Source: an uncultured Pseudohongiella sp.
Lineage (GTDB): Bacteria > Pseudomonadota > Gammaproteobacteria > Pseudomonadales > Pseudohongiellaceae
NCBI GenBank assembly: GCA_951812965.1
Contig: OX638341.1
Coordinates: 1,842,438 to 1,906,437 of the forward strand
Length of the DNA: 64,000 nt
Direction: 5' to 3'
Under the pieces are notes generated by a model. The model did not search any database and was not told where the DNA came from. It saw nothing but the letters and a program-made list of their open reading frames with translations. The translations under genes were made by a program, and so were the position numbers. Below are positions 9,017-17,518 of the stretch, piece by piece; the first letter of the stretch is position 1, and each line of letters begins with the position of its first letter.

Positions 9017-9087
9017 GGGCGAGGCATGCCTCGCCCCTACGGCAACCCGGCTTGTTCGAATATGTAGGAGCGACGCATGCGTCGCCC
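9017..9087. repeat. Pair of inverted REP-like palindromes (BIME-like)
   Basis: A perfect 20-bp palindrome GGGCGAGGCATGCCTCGCCC (9017-9036) is followed by CTAC. After 23 bp comes GTAG and a second palindrome, GCGACGCATGCGTCGC (9070-9085). The two units point towards each other with their GTAG heads inside, the arrangement of bacterial interspersed mosaic elements. The first palindrome recurs at 33234-33253 and 54769-54788. Confidence 0.75.
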
Positions 9088-9119
9088 GAGTGCGCAGAGA
9101 TTATCGCAACGCTACGCTT

Positions 9120-10346
9120 CTATTCATACCGCAAGGCGTCGATGGGATCGAGATTCGCCGCTTTCGCAGCCGGCAGGATGCCGAACAGTACGCCGACGAA
9201 GCCGGAAAAACCCAGCGCCAGCGCGATGGCCCACATGGGAATGTTGGCCGGGGGAAAGGATTCGATGCTGCTCGAGATGGCGGAGCCTAGGCCGAAGCCG
9301 AGGGCGAGGCCGACCAGGCCGCCCAGCAGGGACAGCAACATGGCTTCGATCAGGAACTGGGCGAGTATGTGGTGGCGCTTGGCGCCGATCGCCTTGCAGA
9401 TGCCGATCTCCCGGGTGCGTTCGGTCACCGACACCAGCATGATGTTCATGATGCCGATGCCGCCCACCAGCAGCGAAATCGACACGATTCCGCCGATCAC
9501 CAGGGTCACCATGTTGATGACCGTGTCAAAGGTTTCCATTAACTGTTCCGCGGTATTAATGACGAAATCATCTTCCTCGTTCGGACTTAGATCGTGGGCA
9601 TTTCGCAACAAGGCTGTCAACTGGCGAGATACGTTTTCTACATCCGCTTCTTCGCTCAGGCTCAATTGAATCTGGATATCCGTGCGCGCCTGATTTCCCT
9701 GCAGGCTTTGCATGGTTGAGTAAGGCACGAGCACGATGTCGTCCTGACTGAATCCCATGATATCGCCCTTGGTTTCGAGCAAGCCGATCACCTTGAACCA
9801 TTCGCCGCCGAGTTCGACGTATTCGTTGACCGGATTTTCCGGCAGTCCGAGATCCTCCCGGACTTTTTCGCCGATAACGGTAACTCGGCGTCGCGTGAGA
9901 TTGTCGCTTTCAGCAATGAAGCGCCCCAGTTCCACGTAGGATTGCGAGACATCGCGGTAAGCGTAAGTCGTGCCCATGATCTGGCTGAAAGTTGTCTGGG
10001 CGGCGTATCTGACCTGACTGGTGCGGTTGGCGTACAGTATCGGGGTGATCGAAGCGATTCCCTCGCCGCGACGTTCGATCAGTTCGAGATCTTCGGGCGT
10101 CAGCCGCGCGCGTACGCCGCGCATTTGCTCGGCAATCGGCGTGTAAGACTGGATCGTCAGACTGTTCGAACCGAGCGAGGAAAAACTCTCACCGATAAAG
10201 GCGCTCATGCCCTGGGTGAGGGAAACCACCGCGATGACGCTGGCGACGCCGATGACGATGCCGAGAGTAGTAAGAAAACTGCGCAGGCCGTGGGCGAAGA
10301 TCGAAATCAACGCCGAACGCGTGCTTTCCAGAATAACGTAGAACAT
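9120..10346 (-). CDS. MacB-like ABC transporter permease (FtsX/MacB_PCD)
   Basis: A 408-residue permease: an N-terminal membrane helix (LTTLGIVIGVASVIAVV), a periplasmic MacB_PCD domain of about 230 residues, then three C-terminal helices with ERTREIGICKAIGA, the FtsX-family signature. It ends AANLDPIDALRYE, as usual for MacB-type permeases. Its ATG overlaps the stop of the ATPase gene by one base (TGATG), and a membrane fusion protein precedes that, so the three genes form an operon. The ATPase is a separate protein, unlike the fused MacB of E. coli. No outer-membrane partner is encoded nearby; the substrate is unknown. Confidence 0.9.
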   Translation of the reverse strand: MFYVILESTRSALISIFAHGLRSFLTTLGIVIGVASVIAVVSLTQGMSAFIGESFSSLGSNSLTIQSYTPIAEQMRGVRARLTPEDLELIERRGEGIASITPILYANRTSQVRYAAQTTFSQIMGTTYAYRDVSQSYVELGRFIAESDNLTRRRVTVIGEKVREDLGLPENPVNEYVELGGEWFKVIGLLETKGDIMGFSQDDIVLVPYSTMQSLQGNQARTDIQIQLSLSEEADVENVSRQLTALLRNAHDLSPNEEDDFVINTAEQLMETFDTVINMVTLVIGGIVSISLLVGGIGIMNIMLVSVTERTREIGICKAIGAKRHHILAQFLIEAMLLSLLGGLVGLALGFGLGSAISSSIESFPPANIPMWAIALALGFSGFVGVLFGILPAAKAANLDPIDALRYE

Positions 10347-11089
10347 CAGTGCAGGGGCTCCCCCGCGCGGCGGTCGCGGATGATCTTGCCGTCGAGCAGT
10401 TCGATGACGCGGTCGCCGAGGCCGGCGACGTCTTCCTCGTGGGTGACGAGAATCAGCGTCTGACCTTCGCGGTGAAGTTGATCGAACAATTGCATGATTT
10501 CCGCCGAGGTGCGCGAGTCGAGATTGCCGGTGGGCTCGTCCGCGAGCAGAATCGACGGCTCGGTCACCAGCGCGCGGGCGATGGCGACCCGCTGCCGCTG
10601 TCCGCCGGAAAGCTGGTTGGGCAGATGGTCCACACGGTCATCGAGCCTGACCCGGCGCAAGGCCTCCATGGCCATTTCCCGGCGCTGCCGGTAGCTGATG
10701 CGGCGATAGACGAGGGGCTGCATGACATTGCCGAGCGCGGTTGCGCGCGGCAGCAGATTGAAACTCTGGAAGATGAAGCCGATTTCCCGATTGCGGATTT
10801 CCGCGAGCTGATTCGGGCCGAGTTCTTCCACGTAGACGCCGTTGAGGAAGTATTCGCCTCCGCTGGGCCGGTCGAGGCAGCCGAGAATATTGAGAAAGGT
10901 GGACTTGCCCGAACCGGAGGAACCGATGAAGGAAACCCAGTCGCCGCGACCGATCTCGACGTTGATGCCATCGAGCGCGCGCACGATCTGGGAACCCATT
11001 TCATAGTGTTTGCGGATGTCCTGCATGCGAATCAGCGCAGTGTCCGCACCAGGATCCTTAGCGGCGCTCGACCCATCGGCAGGACACAT
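10346..11089 (-). CDS. ABC transporter ATP-binding protein (LolD/MacB type)
   Basis: A 247-residue ATPase with Walker [10 protein letters not shown] (56-64), a Q-loop ([10 protein letters not shown]), the [15 protein letters not shown] signature and Walker [14 protein letters not shown]. The frame extends to 11143, but that would overlap the membrane fusion gene, so ATG 11089 just beyond that gene's stop is the likelier start. Its stop overlaps the permease start by one base. It powers a tripartite-type exporter or lipoprotein extractor; family is certain, cargo unknown. Confidence 0.9.
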   Translation of the reverse strand: MCPADGSSAAKDPGADTALIRMQDIRKHYEMGSQIVRALDGINVEIGRGDWVSFIGSSGSGKSTFLNILGCLDRPSGGEYFLNGVYVEELGPNQLAEIRNREIGFIFQSFNLLPRATALGNVMQPLVYRRISYRQRREMAMEALRRVRLDDRVDHLPNQLSGGQRQRVAIARALVTEPSILLADEPTGNLDSRTSAEIMQLFDQLHREGQTLILVTHEEDVAGLGDRVIELLDGKIIRDRRAGEPLH

Positions 11090-11105
11090 AACGGCCTGGA
11101 CCTGT

Positions 11106-12287
11106 CTACAGTTGCACGCGAGTGGCGTCGAGCCGGTCGCCATCGAGTAAATGGCGCAATTCCCGGTCCGGTCCTACGACGATCTCCACATCGTCGTCGA
11201 TGCCGCTGGTCAATTCCTGGAACTCGTCATCGGAGGTGCCCACCTGAACCGCGGTCTTGCGCGCGATGCCGTCATCGTTGACGAAGATGAAGAATTCGCT
11301 GAGCAATTGCGAGCGATCCTCCTCGAAAATCAATGCCTGGATCGGCACTGCGGGAACCGCCTGATCCTGCTCGGTAAAAATCTCCGCACGGCAGGACATT
11401 CCCGGCCGCAGCACCACATTGCCCGCGTCGAGAATATCGATTTCCACCGTGAAGCTCAGGCCCTGTCGATTCGGTTCGGTCTTCGCGGTATTGGCGATGT
11501 AGCGCACGACGCCATGGATCGGCTCGTCGGGATAGGCGATAGCCACGATTTCGGCGCGCTGGCCGACCGCGAGATTGGCAATGTCGGCCTCGTCCACAAG
11601 CACCTCGGTATAAATGCTTTTCGGATTGGCTATGGTCATCAGCGATGAGCCCGGAATATTGGTGGAACTGGCGATGGCGGTTTCGCCGACCTTGATGTCG
11701 AGGCTGGTGATAAGTCCGTCGATGGGCGAGACGATCCGTGTCTTGCTCAATTGATCGTTGACTTGCTCGAGTTGTGCCTGGGCCTGGGCCAGCCGTTCGC
11801 GCGAGGACTTCAGATCGATCCTGGCCAGTTCCAGTTGGTTACGCATGGTATCGAATTCTTCCTCGCCCACGAGGTCGCTCTCATAGAGGCTGCTGGTGCG
11901 TTCGAACTGCCGTTCGAGATTCTCGATGCGGACTTCCTGGCGTTCGATATCGATGGTGTTCAGGCGCACTGAAGCCTCGGACTGTTCGAGACCCGCCAGA
12001 AAATTGCGGTCATCCACGCGCAAGACCAGTTGGCCCGCCTGGACGCGTTCGCCTTCCTCGATGAAAATTTCATCTACCTTGCCGATTACCTCGCTGCTCA
12101 ACATGACTTCCTCTTCATGGGCGAGGAAGCCTGAGGCCAGGATGGAAGGACTGATGACGCGCTCGCTCACCGTCGAGACTTCGACTTCCTTGGCGTCAAC
12201 GCCGATGAAATAGCGATTGACAAACGGCAGGGCGACCACTCCGGAGATCAGGAGCAGAATCAGTAAAAGCTTGCGGAGTTCCTTCAT
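11106..12287 (-). CDS. MacA-like periplasmic membrane fusion protein
   Basis: A 393-residue protein with an N-terminal membrane anchor (LLLILLLISGVVALPF), a biotinyl-lipoyl-like hairpin (IGKVDEIFIEEGERVQAGQLVLRVDD), a long alpha-helical coiled coil (about residues 95-170) and a beta-barrel region (AEIVAIAYPDEPIHGVVRYI). This is the HlyD/MacA adaptor layout. It is first gene of the operon with the ATPase and permease, so the set is a MacAB-type exporter that would need a TolC-like channel encoded elsewhere. Confidence 0.9.
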   Translation of the reverse strand: MKELRKLLLILLLISGVVALPFVNRYFIGVDAKEVEVSTVSERVISPSILASGFLAHEEEVMLSSEVIGKVDEIFIEEGERVQAGQLVLRVDDRNFLAGLEQSEASVRLNTIDIERQEVRIENLERQFERTSSLYESDLVGEEEFDTMRNQLELARIDLKSSRERLAQAQAQLEQVNDQLSKTRIVSPIDGLITSLDIKVGETAIASSTNIPGSSLMTIANPKSIYTEVLVDEADIANLAVGQRAEIVAIAYPDEPIHGVVRYIANTAKTEPNRQGLSFTVEIDILDAGNVVLRPGMSCRAEIFTEQDQAVPAVPIQALIFEEDRSQLLSEFFIFVNDDGIARKTAVQVGTSDDEFQELTSGIDDDVEIVVGPDRELRHLLDGDRLDATRVQL

Positions 12288-12377
12288 GGTAAAAAACCGG
12301 CTCCCGTGTAGACAAGGGAACGAAAGTCACCTTTCCTGTTATTGGTCACAAACCTGACATTATAAAGCCGAAAAAAG

Positions 12378-13175
12378 TTACAGGGACAAAGATATGGCAA
12401 TGCCGCCGTTGCCGCCGCCTTCGGCGTCGACGAAGGAAACGTTGAAGTCCATGACGCCCCCCGCGAACAGGGCGATCATGCCGCCGATCAGCAGCAATTG
12501 CGGCAGCAGCGCGATAATTGCGGATTTCAACCAGGGACCCTTCAGCCATAACCGGTAACCGTATGCGAGCAGCCCCATCGTCCAGAGTTGAGTCAGACTG
12601 ATTTGACCGATCGCATTGTCGAGCCCCGGGTCGCCGAATTGCAGGCCGAGATTGCCGAGTTGCAGCGGGTCGAGGTCCATCTGGCCGATCTGGCCGTTCG
12701 GGTTGAGCGCCAGCGTGATCGCCATGCCGATTACGGTCAGCAGCGACGGGATCGAGGTCCAGGTGGCAAGGCAGAACCAGTTTTTGAAGCGGAAACCATC
12801 GCCGGTCAGGGCGGAAACGAGCGTCAGCCAGCCCGCTTGCAGAACCCAGATCAGGATCATTCCGAAAATCGCGCCGAGAAATCCCGAAATCATGAAAACC
12901 ATCGGCGACAGATCTTCCGTGCCCTCCCGGAACGCGTCGATCTGGTCCTGCGTGGGTTCGGCGCCGCCCTGGTAGAGCAGGCTCTCCAGGAACCAGGGTA
13001 TGTCGAGGATGCTGAAGTACCAGAGCATGACCAGGGCGGTGCCACCGGCCACCAGCAGCACCGGCAGCAGCCAGGTCGGCCGCTCGCGCAGGCGGGCGAA
13101 AGCCGTTGCCGGCTCCAGCAGCATATCGAGTACGGTGCGGAAACCGCCCGCCTGTTGCATCGTAGTGGTCGACAT
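12378..13175 (-). CDS. YIP1-family membrane protein
   Basis: A 265-residue protein with about five hydrophobic segments. The N terminus (VLDMLLEPATAFARLRERPTWLLP) matches the usual opening of bacterial YIP1-domain proteins, where a short cytoplasmic helix precedes the first membrane helix. It lies upstream of, and co-directional with, the MacAB-like operon (90 bp gap), but no sequence feature ties it to export. The molecular role of bacterial YIP1 proteins is not established. Confidence 0.75.
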   Translation of the reverse strand: MSTTTMQQAGGFRTVLDMLLEPATAFARLRERPTWLLPVLLVAGGTALVMLWYFSILDIPWFLESLLYQGGAEPTQDQIDAFREGTEDLSPMVFMISGFLGAIFGMILIWVLQAGWLTLVSALTGDGFRFKNWFCLATWTSIPSLLTVIGMAITLALNPNGQIGQMDLDPLQLGNLGLQFGDPGLDNAIGQISLTQLWTMGLLAYGYRLWLKGPWLKSAIIALLPQLLLIGGMIALFAGGVMDFNVSFVDAEGGGNGGIAISLSL

Positions 13176-13508
13176 TGAAATGGTCCGTCAACTCCGGATC
13201 GGCAAAAATACCACGAATCTCGTAAGGGAGACAGCGGCTGTGCCCCTACGGTCTCACATGTACTTGAACCTGTGCAGCGGCCGCCATGCCGACTCGCCGC
13301 CGTCGCCGAATTAGACTCGCCCCTGCGATCTCACATGTACTTGAACCTGCACAGCGGCCGCCACGCCGACTCGCCGCCGTCGCCGAATTAGACTCGCCCC
13401 TGCGATCTCACATGTACTTGAACCTGCACAGCGGCCGCCATGCCGACTCGCCCCCACCTCCGAATTAGACTACATTGGGCGGCCTGAAGTTACAGACCAT
13501 CTCCAGGC
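13176..13508. other. Intergenic stretch between divergent YIP1 and MATE genes, mostly repeat
   Basis: About 230 of these 333 bp are a 77-bp triplicate. The only non-repeat parts are the first 65 bp and the last 36 bp. No RNA gene or clear operator is visible. Confidence 0.7.
13242..13472. repeat. 77-bp tandem repeat, three copies
   Basis: Copies begin at 13242, 13319 and 13396 with GCCCCTRCGRTCTCACATG and run through CTTGAACCTG, GCAGCGGCCGCC and CGCCGAATTAGACTC. Copies 1 and 2 differ at a few positions and copy 3 diverges at its 3' end (CCCCCACCTCC). The CGCCCCTAC string at the unit start resembles the tail of the REP-like palindromes elsewhere in the window, so the array may be a degenerated REP cluster. 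Confidence 0.85.
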
Positions 13509-14864
13509 ATGGCGGTTCCCGAAGAAATAACCCATCGCAGCCTGCTGTTCAGGGCCTGGCCCATCATTCTCGCGAACATGGCGCCGCCGCTGCTCGGTCT
13601 GGCGGATACCGCGATCATCGGCAATCTCGGCGATGCGGCGGCGCTCGGCGCCATCGCTTTCGGGGCGCTGATCCTCTCTTTTCTCTACTACAGTTTCGGT
13701 TTCCTGCGCATGGGAACGACCGGCTTTACCGCGCAGGCGGCGGGCGCCGGCGACGATACCGAGGTGCGCGCCGTCATGGGTCGCGCACTATTGCTGGCCA
13801 CTGTTATCGGTATCTTTCTGCTCCTGTTGCAGACGCCGCTGGAAGCCATCGCGTTTTTCCTGCTCGAAGGCAGTCCCGCGGTCGAGAATTCAGCGCAAGA
13901 CTATTTCCGCATCCGCATCTGGGGCGCGCCGGCAGCGCTGTCCGTATTTGCCCTGTCCGGTATCCTGATCGGCCTCGGCAAGGGACGGCTGCTGCTCACG
14001 CTGCAATTGTTCCTTAACGGGCTGAATATCCTGCTCGACCTGCTGTTCGCCGGCGTTTTCGGAATGGGCGTCGCGGGCATCGCGGCGGGAACCTTGATCG
14101 CGGAATGGTCCGCGTTCGCGTTCGGCGGTTTGCTGTTGTATCGCGAACTGGCCGCGAACAAGCTGCGGGACGAAAAGTTCTGGCCGCTTGTCCGCATTCT
14201 GGATGGCGCTTCGCTGCGAAATACCGTTTCTTCCAATACCGATATCCTGTTGCGCACCCTGGTTCTGGTGCTGTCTTTCGCTTTTTTTACCAGTCAGAGC
14301 GCCCGTTTCGGCGATGTAATCCTGGCCGCGAATCACCTGCTCATTCAATTCATCGCCTTCGCGGCTTTCTTTCTCGACGGATACGCCTTTGTCGTGGAGT
14401 CGCTGGCCGGCAGGGCGCTCGGCGCGGGCCGGCGTGACGTTTTCGATCTGACGGTGCGCAAGTCGACCACGATTTCCTTTCTCACCGCCGCCGCGCTCGC
14501 CCTGCTGCTGGCGCTGGCGGGCCGGCAGATTATCGCCCTGCTCACAGACATCCCCGAAGTGCGATTCGCCGCGAACGACATGCTTCATTTCGCGGTCATT
14601 TATGTGCTGCTTTCCTTCGCCGCCTTTCAATTGGACGGAATCTACATCGGCGTTTCCCGCACCCGGCAAATGCGCAACGCGGCGTTTCAGTCCACAGCGA
14701 TCTTTGTGCTGGCTTGGTGGCTGCTGACCGAACGCATGGGCGTCGCCGGCCTATGGTGGGCGATGATCGTTTACGTGGTGGCGAGAGCGGTCGCGCTGTT
14801 GCGCTATCTGCCCGGCTTGCGCGCGTCGTTCGCGCCGGCGGCTCAATCGGAGGGTATTGCGTAG
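13509..14864 (+). CDS. MATE-family efflux transporter (DinF-like)
   Basis: A 451-residue protein with about 12 membrane helices. The N-terminal ILANMAPPLLGLADTAIIG and the following GFLRMGTTGFTAQAAGAGD are typical of the DinF branch of MATE exporters. The C-terminal half repeats the pattern (LLIQFIAFAAFFLDGYAFVVESLAGRALGAG). It likely exports cationic compounds using Na+ or H+. Its 3' end overlaps the convergent DUF3301 gene by 22 bp. Confidence 0.9.
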   Translation: MAVPEEITHRSLLFRAWPIILANMAPPLLGLADTAIIGNLGDAAALGAIAFGALILSFLYYSFGFLRMGTTGFTAQAAGAGDDTEVRAVMGRALLLATVIGIFLLLLQTPLEAIAFFLLEGSPAVENSAQDYFRIRIWGAPAALSVFALSGILIGLGKGRLLLTLQLFLNGLNILLDLLFAGVFGMGVAGIAAGTLIAEWSAFAFGGLLLYRELAANKLRDEKFWPLVRILDGASLRNTVSSNTDILLRTLVLVLSFAFFTSQSARFGDVILAANHLLIQFIAFAAFFLDGYAFVVESLAGRALGAGRRDVFDLTVRKSTTISFLTAAALALLLALAGRQIIALLTDIPEVRFAANDMLHFAVIYVLLSFAAFQLDGIYIGVSRTRQMRNAAFQSTAIFVLAWWLLTERMGVAGLWWAMIVYVVARAVALLRYLPGLRASFAPAAQSEGIA

Positions 14865-15166
14865 GCCTCGGTTTCCACTGAAACCAGCTTGGTGCCGAGC
14901 AGGGAAATTCCGCCGCTGTAGCGTTGTTCGCCGGTGGTGGAGAATTCGAACTGGTAGCGCCGTCCGATCTGAAGGAAGCCGTCTTCGTCACGGCCCAGCC
15001 ATATGCCGCGCAATACCGTGGTCTGGTCGAGCAACTGCAACTCCCGGAGACGGCAATAGCGCCTGACATAGGCAACCGTCAGGCGTTTGATCTTGTCGCT
15101 TTGCCACCAGAAGGCGAAAATAAAGGCGGCGATGGCCAGGAATATGACTACGCTCAGACTTAGCAT
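14843..15166 (-). CDS. DUF3301 family protein
   Basis: A 107-residue protein with one N-terminal membrane helix (VVIFLAIAAFIFAFWW) and a small cytoplasmic domain containing YCRLRELQLLDQTTVLRGIWLGRD and YQFEFSTTGEQRYSGGISLLGTKL. This pattern is the gammaproteobacterial DUF3301 family; its function is unknown. It overlaps the 3' end of the convergent MATE gene and is 86 bp upstream of the start of nothing else on its strand except the FabH-like gene further upstream. Confidence 0.75.
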   Translation of the reverse strand: MLSLSVVIFLAIAAFIFAFWWQSDKIKRLTVAYVRRYCRLRELQLLDQTTVLRGIWLGRDEDGFLQIGRRYQFEFSTTGEQRYSGGISLLGTKLVSVETEAYAIPSD

Positions 15167-15252
15167 GGCTGTTTCAATCCAGCTTTCTCTGGACGCGAAA
15201 CGGGCGGCCAGTATATGCCGCCATGGGGCGCAATGAAAGTGCCGAAGGCAGC

Positions 15253-16341
15253 CTAGCCTTCGCGCTGAGCGTATTCCTGATAGCGCTTGATGTGGGGCTC
15301 CAGGAGTTCCAGCGCGGTCTTGTCGCAGGGCGGCAATTCGGCATCGCTCGTTTTCAGGGGAGTCACCCGCTCGCCCCAGCGGAACAGGCCCGCGGCCCAG
15401 GTCAATCCGGCGCCGAATGCCGCCGAAAGCACGTAGTCGCCGGGTTTTATTCGGCCTTCTTCCAGCGCTTCGACCAGGGCGACCGGAATCGTGCCCGCCG
15501 AGGTGTTGCCGTACCTGTCGACATTTATGATCACTTTTTCTTCGGGTATGCCGAGCCGTGAGGCAAGCGCATCGAGAATCCGCTTGTTCGCCTGATGGGG
15601 CACGACCACCGCTACTTCGTCGATACCCACGCCGGCCTCTTCAAGTACGTCGATACAGGCTTGGGCCATGCACTTGACCGCGCGCTTGAATACTTCGCGG
15701 CCGTCGAAATTCCATTCCACGTAGAGGAAGTCGTCGGTCAGACGCTCGTAGGCCGAACCAAAATTGGTGATCTGGATGGCGTTCTTGGCGTCGGCCTCGC
15801 AACCGATGCGCGACGCCAGCATGCCGACCGGTTTTTCGCTTGGCTCGACAATCACGGCGCCGCAGGCGTCGCCGAACAAAATCGCGGAATTGCGTTGGCT
15901 CCAATTCAGGTAATGAGTGATGTATTCGCCGCCGATCAGCAGAATCTTCTTGTGCTGGCCGGTTGCAATCAGGCTCTTGCACAAGTGCATGCCGTAGAGA
16001 AAACCGGTACATGCGGTGTTGATGTCCAGCGCCGCGGCCTTGCGCGCATCGAGTGCGTCCTGAACGATCGCAGCCGTATTCGGGCAGTAACTGTCATTGG
16101 TGAGACTGGCGAGCAGGATCAGGTCAAGCTCGCCCGGTTCCATGTCGGCCGCGGCCAGCGCGCGCTTGGCTGAAACCAGCGCGAGTTCGGAAAAATTTAC
16201 GTGACTTACCCGCCGCTCACGGATGCCGGACCGGGTGACGATCCATTCATCCGAAGTATCCAGAAAAGTGGCCAGATCGTGATTGGTGAGCCGCGCCGGA
16301 GGCACGCACATGCCCCAGCCGGTAATCTCGGCGTGATACAT
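15253..16341 (-). CDS. 3-oxoacyl-ACP synthase III (FabH-like ketosynthase)
   Basis: A 362-residue thiolase-fold enzyme with the FabH triad: Cys111 (DINTACTGFLYG), His249 (VVPHQANKRI) and Asn279 (DRYGNTSAGTIP). It would condense an acyl-CoA with malonyl-ACP or act on a related acyl donor. Start ATG 16341 (MYHAEITGWG) has GGGAG about 11 bp upstream and matches the family N terminus; the frame could extend to 16506 without support. It stands alone, away from fabD/fabG, so it may be an accessory ketosynthase. The tail beyond about residue 325 is longer than in E. coli FabH. Confidence 0.88.
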   Translation of the reverse strand: MYHAEITGWGMCVPPARLTNHDLATFLDTSDEWIVTRSGIRERRVSHVNFSELALVSAKRALAAADMEPGELDLILLASLTNDSYCPNTAAIVQDALDARKAAALDINTACTGFLYGMHLCKSLIATGQHKKILLIGGEYITHYLNWSQRNSAILFGDACGAVIVEPSEKPVGMLASRIGCEADAKNAIQITNFGSAYERLTDDFLYVEWNFDGREVFKRAVKCMAQACIDVLEEAGVGIDEVAVVVPHQANKRILDALASRLGIPEEKVIINVDRYGNTSAGTIPVALVEALEEGRIKPGDYVLSAAFGAGLTWAAGLFRWGERVTPLKTSDAELPPCDKTALELLEPHIKRYQEYAQREG

Positions 16342-16657
16342 CAATAATTCGCTCCCATCCCCCATTCCGAAAAGTGGCCCGGCTTCCCTACGGCTCTGCG
16401 TTTCCGGCCGGCGCCAAGCGCCATCCCGGAGTTTCCGGGACGGCATTTTGCCTGACCGGAGCATACTGTATTTTCGCCACAGGGCATAGGCAAGCGATTG
16501 CGCCAAGGCTTTTCATCATGTCGTCATTCTGCGCGAAGCAAAGTCGCAGCATCCATTTCGTCATACGATTACATCCAATTACTGGTTCCCGATTGCCGGT
16601 TGACACATGCGCCGGTATCGCCGCAACTAATGCCATCATGTTGCGGTATTTGTAATC
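16342..16657. other. Non-coding stretch with a hairpin and a dispersed repeat copy
   Basis: It contains a perfect inverted repeat (TCCCGGA-GTT-TCCGGGA, 16424-16440) and, at 16523-16554, a copy of a dispersed imperfect palindrome (CGTCATTCTGCGCGAAGC then AAGTCGCAGCATCC) also found near 18427 and 48064. The last 80 bp should hold the promoter of the toxin-antitoxin pair. No gene was recognised. Confidence 0.6.
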
Positions 16658-16921
16658 ATGTCATCATTAATCAGAACTCAGATTCAACTTACGGAAGAGC
16701 AGGCCAGAGCGCTAAAAGCTCGTGCGCGCGATCGCGATGAGGAACGTTCAATGGCCGACCTCGTGCGCGAGAGCGTTACAGAATATCTGGCGCGCCGGCC
16801 AGCGCGGGACCGTCGCGCCCTGCTGGGCCGCGCCCGCTCCCTGACCGGGCAATTCCATTCAGGCTATCCTGAAGTGGCGGAAAATCACGACCGGCATCTC
16901 GACGAGGCGTACGATTCGTGA
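16658..16921 (+). CDS. Ribbon-helix-helix antitoxin (VapB/CopG-like)
   Basis: An 87-residue protein whose N-terminal half (RTQIQLTEEQARALKARARDR then SMADLVRESVTEYLARR) is a ribbon-helix-helix DNA-binding domain. The acidic C-terminal tail (ENHDRHLDEAYDS) would bind the toxin. It overlaps the downstream PIN gene by 4 bp, the classic antitoxin-first layout. It probably autorepresses the pair. Confidence 0.8.
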   Translation: MSSLIRTQIQLTEEQARALKARARDRDEERSMADLVRESVTEYLARRPARDRRALLGRARSLTGQFHSGYPEVAENHDRHLDEAYDS

Positions 16922-17331
16922 GCCTGTTCATCGATACATCGGCGCTGTACGCACTCCTTGATGGTGACGAACCCAGGCACGCGGATGTGGTTTCGATCTG
17001 GTTGACCGTCAACGACAACGAGCGGATTCTATTCACCTCGAACTACGTCCTTGTAGAAACCTTTGCCCTGGTTCAACGCAGACTTGGCCTTGAGGCCGTT
17101 CGCAGTCTCGCGGATGTTTTCGTGCCGCTGCTACAACCCGTGTGGGTTGACGAGGCACTCCATGCGGCTGCGGTTGCATCGCTTTTCACCGCGGCGCATA
17201 GGCGCCTGTCGCTGGTGGATTGCGCCAGTTTCGAACATGCGCCGTCTTGGATTAACCGACGTTCTGGCGCTGGACGCGAACTTCGCCCGTCAAGGTTTCA
17301 ACCTGCTTCCCGCGGGCCAGACATGAATTGA
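16918..17331 (+). CDS. VapC-family PIN-domain toxin with frameshifted C terminus
   Basis: The N-terminal two thirds is a normal PIN ribonuclease: FIDTSALYALLD (first Asp), LVETFAL (Glu) and SLVDCASFEH (third acidic residue). From about 17236 the annotated frame turns into an unrelated, Arg/Ser-rich tail. The expected family ending, MRRLGLTDVLALDANFARQGF, is present in the next frame (17237-17326) and carries the fourth acidic residue. A 2-nt loss or 1-nt gain near 17236 explains this. The toxin is probably inactive unless this is a sequence error; intact, it would end at 17326. Confidence 0.8.
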   Translation: MSLFIDTSALYALLDGDEPRHADVVSIWLTVNDNERILFTSNYVLVETFALVQRRLGLEAVRSLADVFVPLLQPVWVDEALHAAAVASLFTAAHRRLSLVDCASFEHAPSWINRRSGAGRELRPSRFQPASRGPDMN

Positions 17332-17401
17332 ATACCGCCGGGCTCCATGCCCTGCGACCAGGTTGGTTTTCGCTTCGGAAAGCTGTGCTAGACTTCTCGG
17401 C

Positions 17402-17497
17402 GGAAGAGCATCGTCCCCGGTGGGGCGCCCGGACTTCAAACCCGGTGAAGTCCGTTGATAACGGGCTTGGTGGGTTCGACTCCTGCCTCTTCCGCCA
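17402..17497 (+). tRNA. selC: Selenocysteine tRNA (anticodon TCA)
   Basis: A 96-nt tRNA with acceptor halves GGAAGAG and CTCTTCC, discriminator G and encoded CCA (17495-17497). The anticodon loop ACTTCAAA places TCA at 17436-17438, the long variable arm runs about 17445-17470, and the T arm reads GGGTTCGACTCC. Length, long extra arm and TCA anticodon identify tRNA-Sec. Its partners selB and selA lie 12 and 29 kb away in the same window. Confidence 0.97.
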
Positions 17498-17518
17498 AAC
17501 TACGGATTGGAAGCGCAC

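Noticed and set aside
8124-15166. Antibiotic-resistance island (beta-lactamase-like, ABC exporter, MATE)
   Set aside because: Base composition is uniform, there is no mobile gene or integron, and each gene belongs to a widespread chromosomal family.
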